6,373 bases of DNA. Source: Candidatus Dojkabacteria bacterium UBA2222 (GTDB lineage: Bacteria; Patescibacteriota; Dojkabacteria; SC72). The DNA lies in contig DCUE01000043.1 in the NCBI GenBank assembly GCA_002328465.1, positions 1-6,373 on the forward strand, given 5' to 3'. This document shows positions 1 to 6,358 of the stretch, piece by piece (position 1 is the first letter of the stretch; each line of letters starts with the position of its first letter). The notes under the pieces were generated by a model. It ran no database searches, was not told the DNA's origin, and worked only from the letters and a program-made list of their open reading frames with translations. A program made the position numbers and the translations under genes.

Positions 1-37
1 AGTGAATATCAGATAGCTTAAAACTATCCGTACTGCC

Positions 38-1459
38 ATGGTTGAGCTTTTAAAACTTACAGATGATGTAGTTAAGAAAAGGATAAATGTATCGAATTTT
101 TTAGATGCATTAATATTAGATGCTTTACGAAAGAAGGCATCTGATATTCACATTGAGGCAAAAGATGGGGACTTGTTACTTGTTAGATACAGAATAGATG
201 GTGTACTAAGGGATATAATCCCCATTGGAAAAGAAATCAAAGACAGTCTACTCTTCATTATCAAAGTACGATCTAAGTTAAGAACAGATGTACACTTTGC
301 TCCTCAAGACGGAAAAATTCTTTTTACTGTTAAAAGGGAGGTTATTGACCAGGTTAAACCGAAGGAAGAAGAAAACAAAGTTGAAGAGGAAGAAAAAAAA
401 GAAGAAGAGAAGGTAGATAAGAAAAAGGAAGAAAAGAAAAAAGGGGGGAAGAAAGAAGACGAAGAAGAGAAAGTTGAACAAAATATCTTTAGTAGATTTG
501 TTCAAAACGAAGAGAAAGAAAAGGATTTCTACCATGTTGATGCAAGAATCTCCATACTCCCAGTTACACATGGTGAGAAAGTCGTCATCCGATTACTCTC
601 CCAAGCTAATAGGTCATATGATTTAACAGACCTAGGATTTGAAGAAAGCGATTTAGTTAAACTAGAGAAGGCATATAGACAACCCTTTGGACTTTTCTTA
701 GTTACTGGTCCAACAGGAAGTGGTAAAACTACTACACTCTACTCCATATTAAAGATTCTTAATACTAGAGATGTGAATATAACGACAATTGAGGACCCAG
801 TAGAATACAGTATTGAGGGTGTTAATCATATACAAATTAATCCAAAGGGTGATCTTACATTTGCAAATGGTCTTCGTTCTATATTAAGACAAGATCCTAA
901 TATCATCATGGTTGGAGAGATTCGAGACAAAGAAACTGCAAGGATTACTGTAAATTCTGCACTAACAGGACACCTTGTACTATCAACTGTTCACGCAAAT
1001 GACGCTGTTAGTACAATTCCTAGATTAATAGATATGGGAATTGAGCCCTTCTTAGTTGCATCCACAGTAAACATTGTAATCACACAAAGATTGGCAAGAA
1101 GATTATGTAATAACTGTAAACAAGAGTATTCACCAAGTAGAGATGTAGCACATAAGGAAATTATAAAATTAAGACCGGATATACAAAAGCATCTTGCAAA
1201 TGTAACCAAGATTTATAAGGCTGGTGGGTGTAAAGAGTGTAACAACACTGGATACTCAGGGAGGATAGGAATCTACGAGATACTTTCTATGACGAAAGAC
1301 CTTAGAGATGTCATTATTAAAAATCCAAACTCTGATGATATCCTAGTTGCTGCTAAGAAGGGTGGATTCAGATTAATGATAGAGGATGGTGTAAAAAAAT
1401 TAAAAGATGGACATATTGATCTAAAAGAATTAGCCAAAGTTATTGCCATTAAGGAATGA
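38..1459 (+). CDS. pilB: Type IV pilus assembly ATPase PilB (GspE family), short N-terminus, with a Lys/Glu-rich insertion
   Basis: This is a cytoplasmic hexameric ATPase that powers pilus extension by acting on the PilC platform. Visible motifs are ASDIHIE (34-40) and YRIDGVLRDI (51-60) of the N2 domain, Walker A GPTGSGKT (224-231), the Asp box TTIEDPVE (249-256), Walker B IIMVGEIRD (289-297) with catalytic Glu294, and the His box TGHLVLSTVHANDA (310-323). A zinc tetracysteine is formed by C357-x2-C360 and C398-x2-C401. All catalytic features are intact. At 473 residues it is shorter than usual PilB (about 550-570) because the N-terminal MshEN/GspE_N domain is absent. Residues about 102-166 are an extra Lys/Glu-rich segment between N2 strands. 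ATG 38 is the only sensible start, since a stop lies in frame at 14-16, but no Shine-Dalgarno is visible. It overlaps pilC by ATGA. PilT is less likely, because the zinc motif and the E-D-P-V-E context favour an assembly ATPase. Confidence 0.95.
   Translation: MVELLKLTDDVVKKRINVSNFLDALILDALRKKASDIHIEAKDGDLLLVRYRIDGVLRDIIPIGKEIKDSLLFIIKVRSKLRTDVHFAPQDGKILFTVKREVIDQVKPKEEENKVEEEEKKEEEKVDKKKEEKKKGGKKEDEEEKVEQNIFSRFVQNEEKEKDFYHVDARISILPVTHGEKVVIRLLSQANRSYDLTDLGFEESDLVKLEKAYRQPFGLFLVTGPTGSGKTTTLYSILKILNTRDVNITTIEDPVEYSIEGVNHIQINPKGDLTFANGLRSILRQDPNIIMVGEIRDKETARITVNSALTGHLVLSTVHANDAVSTIPRLIDMGIEPFLVASTVNIVITQRLARRLCNNCKQEYSPSRDVAHKEIIKLRPDIQKHLANVTKIYKAGGCKECNNTGYSGRIGIYEILSMTKDLRDVIIKNPNSDDILVAAKKGGFRLMIEDGVKKLKDGHIDLKELAKVIAIKE
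359..478 (+). repeat. Purine-rich low-complexity tract encoding a Lys/Glu segment of PilB
   Basis: This tract is almost entirely A and G on the plus strand, with uninterrupted purine runs at 383-413 and 419-459, an A8 run (393-400), and A6 directly followed by G6 (437-448). In the pilB frame it encodes residues 108-147, almost all Lys and Glu with a few Asp, Val and Gly. It reads as coding because the frame stays open and the conserved PilB sequence resumes correctly at DARISILPVTHGEKVVIRLL (168-187). The protein segment is probably a charged helix or a disordered loop. The DNA is prone to replication slippage and to sequencing indels. Confidence 0.85.
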
Positions 1460-2562
1460 AAACAAATCCAAACTCAAACACAGCAGAAGAGAGAATAAAG
1501 GAGTACAAAAAGTTAAAAAGGCTCTCTGTTTCAACCTCTAACTTGTTAATCTCTATTAAATCTCTGGCTGCATTACTCAAAGCTAGTATTCCGCTTTCTG
1601 AAACTGTAAAGACAATCTCAGAACAATCTAGCGATCCGAATTTAAATAAAATTTTCAAATATGTGTCAGAAGAGATAGATAAAGGCTCAACATTAGCAGA
1701 AGGATTGAGACTATTTCCGAAAGTATTCCCTGAAACTGTTGCATCTGTTGTGGAAGCTGGAGAAAAAGGTGGTTCATTAGAGAATAACCTCCTTTTCATT
1801 GCAGATACAATAAAGAAGGAATGGGAGTTAAAAAAGAAGATGAAAGGAGCGGTAATATACCCTGCTATAATAATCTCTCTTACTGTCGTTGAATTTGTTG
1901 GAATGATTTTTATTGTTTTACCAAAACTCGAAGCCCTGTTCTCCTCTTTTCCGAATATCCCCCCTCTTACACTTTTCATCCTCGGTGCCGCTCTCTTCAT
2001 TAGGACAAACTGGTTACCGATTATTGGTAGCATCCTCTTTATAATCCTCTGTATTATGCTCTTCCTAAGAACAAAGAAAGGTAGAAAATTTAAGGGTTGG
2101 TTAGCTTTGAACTTCCCAATTCTTAAGAGACTCTTTACTAGTAACATCCTATCTTCCTTCTCTAGAACCCTAAGTGTCTTATTAGCGAGTGGTATACCTC
2201 TTTCTAAATCTCTAGGAATTGCAGCTTCTACAATGAGTAACTATGTATATGCTGAGGTCTTACTTAAAGTACATTCGGACATAGAGAATGGAAAAGATCT
2301 CTCCATCTCCCTCTCTGGGTATCCTCAATATTTTAATAACTCTTTTGTAAAAATGATTGATGTAGGAGAAGTTAGTGGTACGCTTGAAGACAACCTTATG
2401 TATTTACATGAGTATTACTCGGATGAGGTTACCGAGATGAGTAATAACATAGTAACATTCGTTGAACCCCTACTTCTCATTTTAGTAGGAGCTATAATTG
2501 GCTTACTTGGTGTAACAATACTAATGCCAATCTATCAACTAATGGGTACTATCAATGGTTAG
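1456..2562 (+). CDS. pilC: Type IV pilus inner-membrane platform protein PilC (GspF family)
   Basis: This polytopic membrane protein couples the PilB motor to pilin insertion into the growing pilus. At 368 residues it has the duplicated T2SSF architecture: domain 1 about 29-155 and domain 2 about 231-358. Each copy carries the signature around GE-x2-G-x-L, VEAGEKGGSLENNL (99-112) and IDVGEVSGTLEDNL (301-314). Hydrophobic segments lie near 133-155, within 170-204 (probably one long or two short spans) and 335-357, as expected for the family. The N-terminal 25 residues are polar and basic and face the cytoplasm. The ATG overlaps the pilB stop as ATGA, suggesting translational re-initiation; AAGGA abuts the start codon, closer than a usual ribosome binding site. 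The length is slightly below the usual 390-400 because the N-terminus is short. No defect is seen. Confidence 0.95.
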   Translation: MKTNPNSNTAEERIKEYKKLKRLSVSTSNLLISIKSLAALLKASIPLSETVKTISEQSSDPNLNKIFKYVSEEIDKGSTLAEGLRLFPKVFPETVASVVEAGEKGGSLENNLLFIADTIKKEWELKKKMKGAVIYPAIIISLTVVEFVGMIFIVLPKLEALFSSFPNIPPLTLFILGAALFIRTNWLPIIGSILFIILCIMLFLRTKKGRKFKGWLALNFPILKRLFTSNILSSFSRTLSVLLASGIPLSKSLGIAASTMSNYVYAEVLLKVHSDIENGKDLSISLSGYPQYFNNSFVKMIDVGEVSGTLEDNLMYLHEYYSDEVTEMSNNIVTFVEPLLLILVGAIIGLLGVTILMPIYQLMGTING

Positions 2563-3019
2563 AAATTTAAAAACTAAAAAATTACAAGGCTTCTCTCTAT
2601 TTGAGCTCCTAGTCACAATGGGTATCTTAATGATGCTTTCTTTCTTAGTATTTCCAGTTGCCGTTAACAAGGCTCAGGAATCTAAACTAGAGAGCTACGC
2701 TTCTCAACTTGCAACCGACATATACTACCAACAACAAAGATGTAGATTTAAGAATATAACGGGAGGGGTTGCTATCGGTGGCAATAGCTACACGCTCTTC
2801 GATGGAAATTCCTTGGCAGAGGCGACAGATACTGATGTAAGAAGATATCCTACCAATATATCTTTTACCTCAGTTTCTATCCAAAATGGAGATACCATTT
2901 TCTTTAATAATGGGGAATTCAAACCTGTATCATATGGCTCTCTCACACTTACAGATGGAACAAATTATATCGAAATATATATTAACAGAGAAGGATTAGT
3001 AGGATATGAAAAACTTTAA
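2555..3019 (+). CDS. GspH/FimT-like minor type IV prepilin
   Basis: This is a prepilin with a 12-residue basic leader ending KKLQG, cleaved before Phe13. The mature N-terminus FSLFELLVTMGIL has the conserved Glu at +5 (Glu17) and a hydrophobic helix to about residue 37. The mature protein is about 142 residues. The body resembles GspH/FimT pseudopilins: a helix with LATDIYYQQQRC (52-63), then a beta-rich domain with FFNNGEFKP (116-124), SLTLTDG (129-135) and a closing strand pair IEIYINREGLVGYE (139-152). That assignment is by pattern and is less sure than the prepilin call. It has one cysteine (Cys63). It starts 8 bases inside pilC with no clear Shine-Dalgarno, so translation is probably coupled. 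A minor, filament-priming role is inferred from its similarity to GspH and its place beside other minor pilins; it could instead be the main subunit. Confidence 0.88.
   Translation: MVRNLKTKKLQGFSLFELLVTMGILMMLSFLVFPVAVNKAQESKLESYASQLATDIYYQQQRCRFKNITGGVAIGGNSYTLFDGNSLAEATDTDVRRYPTNISFTSVSIQNGDTIFFNNGEFKPVSYGSLTLTDGTNYIEIYINREGLVGYEKL
2991..2995 (+). promoter_or_regulatory. Probable ribosome binding site of the propeller-pilin gene
   Basis: AAGGA lies 10 bases before the ATG at 3006, inside the 3' end of the preceding pilin gene. It is the only reasonably placed Shine-Dalgarno-like motif seen in the operon; the other starts have weak motifs or none. The spacing is on the long side. A second AGGA at 3001-3004 is too close to the ATG to be ideal. 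Confidence 0.4.
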
Positions 3020-4931
3020 GCAAAATTTAAAAGGGTATAGCCTTGCGGAACTTGTTTTGGCAATTGGTATATTTGCCACTATTTCTTCAATGCTCGTTCT
3101 TCTTGTTGTTGACTCAACAAGAACATTAGAGAATGTTCATACACGCTCGAAAGCTACACAGCTTACACAAGAGGTACACAGTGTATTAATAATGTTGAAA
3201 TCAGAGTCTTGGTACAATATAGCGAGACACACCAATGAGGGTATAAAACATATTGAGTACTTACTAGATGAATACAGTATTGTTGATGGAGAGATAGCAG
3301 AGAACGGTTTAATATATTCTTTTACGATAGAGAATGTCGAAAGAAACTCAAGCGGGACGATTGTAGAAAGCGGTGGTAATATAGATCCACACTCTAGATT
3401 GATTAATATAAATATATCTTGGGTAGACAGATTAGGACAGGTTCACCAAATTAACCCTAAGATGTATGTAAACGACTGGAATACCCATTCAATTGTTTGG
3501 ACAATCAAACCAGAATTTGATACGGGGATATTTACAGACACAATGTCCCAAACCATTGAAGATGGTGAGGTAAGGCTTCTTTCTATGATGTATGGTGATT
3601 GGTGTAATCCGACTCTAAGTATGAGTACACATAACTTAACTAGAAGTGGTATACCTACTACTCTATTTACAATAAATGACTTCGTATATATGGGTACTGG
3701 AGGAAATGCAAGTGGAGATGCCTTTGCAAAAGTCTCCGTTGTAGATGAGCCCCCTGTTATGACTGAGTTGGGAACTTACAATGGATATAAAGTGTATGAC
3801 GTTTTTGGATTAAATGGATATGCAGTATTAGGAACTGATAACAATAGCAAAGAGCTAGTGATTTTAGATATCTCATCCCCACAAAATATATATACCGAAT
3901 TTACCTCATTAGATATAAGCCCTTCACCTAAGACAAAACAGAAGTATGTGTTCGTATTCGGTGAGAAGGGATATATCACTCATGATAACAGTATTACAAT
4001 CTTCAGTCTGAACAATCTGCAACAAAATGTACCACCTACAGTACTTAACAAGATTACGATTGGAGATGCTAATGCTGTAATTACCGATATCTTCGTTGAT
4101 GAAAATTATATCTATGCAACAACAATGGGAGGAGCATCAGATTTCTTAATACTTCGTAACAGCTCCCCCTACTCTGTACTTGGACAGTTAAATATTGGAA
4201 CAATGAATGTAAGCTCTCTCTTTATCTCAGAGGATACCAATAGGGCATACATAGGGACGCAGAATAATGCAGGACATGAATTCTTTATTCTAAATACAAG
4301 TAACAAATCAACTACATATCCAATTCTTAAATCTTTGGATTTAGGAGGCACTTCTGTAAGTGCACTTGTTTCTGCTGATCAAAGAGTAATGATTGGTGGA
4401 ATTGGAGGACAAGAGTACTCTGTATATGACATAGGGGATGAATTAAACCCTTATAAATGTGGAGGGATAGATATAGATGCTGGTATTAATATGGTTGGTC
4501 TGGTTAAGAAAGAAAAGAACCTTTACGCATATGTTCTAACTGGAGATTCTTTAAAAGAACTACAAATTATCCGTGGTGGTCCTGGTGGTGGTGGCCCTAA
4601 TGGTGAAGGATATCTTCCATATGGGGAATATCTTTCAGAAATATATGATTCGGGGTCAGATACTTCCGAATATTACATAATGGGATTAAAGACAAATATA
4701 CCAACTGGCTCTTCACTCAAAATACACTTAAGAACAAGTAACTCAATATCAATGACGGGTAGCACATGGGTGGGTCCCGATGGGACATCTAATACATACT
4801 ATCAAGATAGTGGAGTATATACCCTCCCTACATCTTTAATTGGACGATATCTACAGTATAGAGTCATCTTTAATTCTGATACTGTAGATACACCTTTACT
4901 TGAAGAATTAGTAATTAACTATGAGAAATAG
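3006..4931 (+). CDS. Large minor prepilin fused to a predicted seven-bladed LVIVD-type beta-propeller and C-terminal beta-sandwich; candidate pilus-tip adhesin
   Basis: It has a 10-residue leader ending NLKG, cleavage before Tyr11, and mature YSLAELVLAIGIF with Glu at +5 (Glu15). Residues 11 to about 165 resemble PilV-type minor pilins: a hydrophobic helix to about 35, then ENVERNSSGTIVESGGNIDP (109-128) and ININISWVDRLGQ (133-145). Residues about 216-523 hold seven imperfect repeats with the pattern hydrophobic strand, Y-x-x-x-G/T, then a strand like ELVILDISSP. They start near 220, 264, 313, 355, 401, 449 and 495, which fits a beta-propeller. A Gly/Pro linker (523-536) leads to a last domain (538-641) with RYLQYRVIF (614-622) and TPLLEELVINY (629-639), a beta-sandwich-like module. 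Cys200 and Cys485 are the only cysteines. At 641 residues it is several times longer than a usual pilin, so it must be rare in the filament and is most likely at the tip. The adhesin role is inferred. It overlaps the previous gene by 14 bases. Confidence 0.88.
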   Translation: MKNFKQNLKGYSLAELVLAIGIFATISSMLVLLVVDSTRTLENVHTRSKATQLTQEVHSVLIMLKSESWYNIARHTNEGIKHIEYLLDEYSIVDGEIAENGLIYSFTIENVERNSSGTIVESGGNIDPHSRLININISWVDRLGQVHQINPKMYVNDWNTHSIVWTIKPEFDTGIFTDTMSQTIEDGEVRLLSMMYGDWCNPTLSMSTHNLTRSGIPTTLFTINDFVYMGTGGNASGDAFAKVSVVDEPPVMTELGTYNGYKVYDVFGLNGYAVLGTDNNSKELVILDISSPQNIYTEFTSLDISPSPKTKQKYVFVFGEKGYITHDNSITIFSLNNLQQNVPPTVLNKITIGDANAVITDIFVDENYIYATTMGGASDFLILRNSSPYSVLGQLNIGTMNVSSLFISEDTNRAYIGTQNNAGHEFFILNTSNKSTTYPILKSLDLGGTSVSALVSADQRVMIGGIGGQEYSVYDIGDELNPYKCGGIDIDAGINMVGLVKKEKNLYAYVLTGDSLKELQIIRGGPGGGGPNGEGYLPYGEYLSEIYDSGSDTSEYYIMGLKTNIPTGSSLKIHLRTSNSISMTGSTWVGPDGTSNTYYQDSGVYTLPTSLIGRYLQYRVIFNSDTVDTPLLEELVINYEK

Positions 4932-5394
4932 ATTAAAAGGGGTAACACTAATAGAAGCTATGCTTTACATTGGACTATTCTCCATCATTATAATGATAGT
5001 CTTAAATTTTATGTTCTCGACACAAGAGGCCACCTTAAGAACCAATCGAAGAAGTCAATTAAATACAGCCTCTGAATTTATAAGTCAACATATTAGCTAC
5101 TCCTTTAGCAAAGCATTAAGTATCAATGAGGAGAGCAGTACTTTTGGAAATAACCAGGGGGTATTAGAATTGCAATTACAAGAGGGGTATAGGCAGTATA
5201 CTATGGCAAATGGTAGAATTTACTACGATTCCATTCCGATCACTCCTTCTAATATAGTTGTAAGTTCGTTCTCTCTCACTCCAGTATACGACCGTAGCAA
5301 TGTCCCAATCGGGATTCGGACAGAAATCCTGTTGTTTTCTAGTGGAGATTCCAACTTAACAGAAACACTTAATATGTTATTGATACTAAGATGA
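4921..5394 (+). CDS. PulJ-like minor type IV prepilin
   Basis: This is a prepilin with a very short leader, MRNRLKG, cleaved before Val8. The mature start VTLIEAMLYIGLFSIIIMIV has Glu at +5 (Glu12) and a long hydrophobic helix to about residue 31. The Y-I-G-L-F-S stretch is typical of PulJ/ComGF-like minor pilins. The mature protein is about 150 residues with no cysteine. After the helix come an amphipathic region rich in Ser and Gln (45-65) and a beta-rich tail, with VLELQLQ (81-87), RIYYDSIPITPSNI (99-112) and RTEILLF (133-139). It starts 11 bases inside the preceding gene without a convincing Shine-Dalgarno and ends in ATGA shared with the next gene. In type II secretion and T4P systems, PulJ-type subunits join GspH-, GspI- and GspK-type partners in a tip complex, and the neighbouring genes fit that set. 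The PulJ label is by pattern only; the prepilin call is firm. Confidence 0.88.
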   Translation: MRNRLKGVTLIEAMLYIGLFSIIIMIVLNFMFSTQEATLRTNRRSQLNTASEFISQHISYSFSKALSINEESSTFGNNQGVLELQLQEGYRQYTMANGRIYYDSIPITPSNIVVSSFSLTPVYDRSNVPIGIRTEILLFSSGDSNLTETLNMLLILR

Positions 5395-5765
5395 AAGGTT
5401 ACATAGCGCTTACAACTGTACTAATAATACTTCCACTACTCCTCCTTTCAGGAATCGACTCCCTATACAAGAATATGACAACCCTCATAGTAGGTAAAAT
5501 GAACTATGATGCTCAAATTCTAAAAAGTAATACTGAAACATGTTTAGAAGAAGCTGTGTACATAATAAAAAGGAACCCTTCATTTGCAGATACTTTAACC
5601 GTATCTCTGGATAACTGGACTTGTACTGTACTAGTATCTGACAAAGGAGGATCCCCTGGTGTTAAGATTATTGATATTCAAGCCTCTGATTCAAATGGTA
5701 TATATATTAATACTTTAAAAGAACTTGATACAAATGCAGATCCATTCGAGGTTTCAAATATTTAA
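5391..5765 (+). CDS. PilX/GspK-like minor pilin with a cysteine pair
   Basis: This is a small membrane-anchored protein of 124 residues. It begins MKGYIALTTVLIILPLLLLSG: a two-residue basic start, Gly3 as a likely cleavage or anchor point, and a hydrophobic helix of about 20 residues. The residue at +5 would be Thr8, so the conserved Glu is missing, as in GspK-type tip pseudopilins and unlike the other three pilins here. A helix NTETCLEEAVYIIKRNPSFA (47-66) is followed by a beta domain with NWTCTVLVSD (75-84) and VKIIDIQASD (91-100). Cys51 and Cys78 could form a disulfide once exported. Small PilX-like proteins with this pattern are common beside pilus genes in CPR genomes, from recollection and not checked. 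It may still be cleaved by PilD, or the segment may stay as an uncleaved anchor. It is coupled to the gene before it by ATGA. Confidence 0.75.
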   Translation: MKGYIALTTVLIILPLLLLSGIDSLYKNMTTLIVGKMNYDAQILKSNTETCLEEAVYIIKRNPSFADTLTVSLDNWTCTVLVSDKGGSPGVKIIDIQASDSNGIYINTLKELDTNADPFEVSNI

Positions 5766-6354
5766 TACAAAGTGTACTTGGGTTGAAAGATTCTTTGTAA
5801 TTCTCTTAGGAACTACTCTCTTGTTCGTTTTGTTTAGATTTCTTAACCTTTCTCAAATAACATCCTTAGATATACTCTCCGTTCTCTTCTTAATACTACT
5901 CATCTGTACCCTAGCCTTTCTTGCCTATTTTGATTTTAAGAAAATGGAAGTTCATAATACGGTGTCTTTGATATTGATGATTAGCCTTTTATCATTAAAT
6001 ACCCTACTCTTCCTTCTTAAAGGCTCGAATACAGAGATATTAATATTCAATCAATGGAGCTTCTCCCCATACCAAAATATGCTATCAACTTTAATATTGG
6101 GTAGTATATTTCAATTAATAGTACTAATCTCAAAGGAAAAAGCATTGGGACAGGGCGATGTTAGGATTGCAATAATAACAGGACTCTTAATAGGGTTTAA
6201 TAATCTAATATATTGGGCATATATAGCAGTATTCTCTGCCCTAATATACGGCCTATTAATTGCTAGCAAAAGGAAAAAGTTTAAGAATCTTAAAATCCCA
6301 TTTGTGCCATTTATGGTATTAGGAATTATTACCTTAATTCTAATAAATCTTTAA
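5734..6354 (+). CDS. pilD: Prepilin peptidase PilD (A24 family), peptidase domain only
   Basis: This is a membrane aspartyl peptidase that removes prepilin leaders at the cytoplasmic face. Counted from ATG 5734 (206 residues), the first catalytic Asp is Asp67 in AYFDFKKMEVHN and the second is Asp142 in LGQGDVRIA, which matches the GxGD motif. IPFVPFMVLG (188-197) is the usual conserved segment near the end. About six hydrophobic segments are visible. The N-terminal methyltransferase domain with its paired CxxC motifs, found in full PilD (about 260-290 residues), is absent. The start is uncertain: a stop at 5716-5718 limits it to TTG 5725 (209 residues) or ATG 5734, both inside the PilX-like gene. 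A GAGG at 5748-5751 would instead suit a non-standard ATA at 5758. Overlap with the preceding gene is 32 bases from ATG 5734. Its place as the last gene of a pilus operon supports the assignment. Confidence 0.9.
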   Translation: MQIHSRFQIFNTKCTWVERFFVILLGTTLLFVLFRFLNLSQITSLDILSVLFLILLICTLAFLAYFDFKKMEVHNTVSLILMISLLSLNTLLFLLKGSNTEILIFNQWSFSPYQNMLSTLILGSIFQLIVLISKEKALGQGDVRIAIITGLLIGFNNLIYWAYIAVFSALIYGLLIASKRKKFKNLKIPFVPFMVLGIITLILINL

Positions 6355-6358
6355 GAAA

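Noticed and set aside
12..28. Inverted repeat GATAG / CTATC with a 7-base loop, possible hairpin before pilB.
   Set aside because: A five-pair, AT-rich stem without a U-run is too weak to call a terminator or regulator, and it overlaps a possible coding tail.
437..448. A6G6 as a programmed frameshift site.
   Set aside because: The phase (AAA AAA GGG GGG in frame, preceded by G) does not fit a canonical X XXY YYZ heptamer, and the zero frame alone already gives a full PilB.
278..571. Open frame on the minus strand encoding a Phe/Leu-rich stretch.
   Set aside because: It is the antisense shadow of the purine-rich tract in pilB, and its apparent membrane-like composition follows only from that bias.
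1449..2147. Long open frame on the minus strand opposite pilC.
   Set aside because: It is antisense to a clear PilC with conserved signatures, and no recognisable domain is seen in it.
3651..4574. Direct DNA repeats or a recently duplicated module under the propeller.
   Set aside because: The repeats are visible only as a loose protein pattern; the bases have diverged, so this is an old fold repeat and not a recent duplication.
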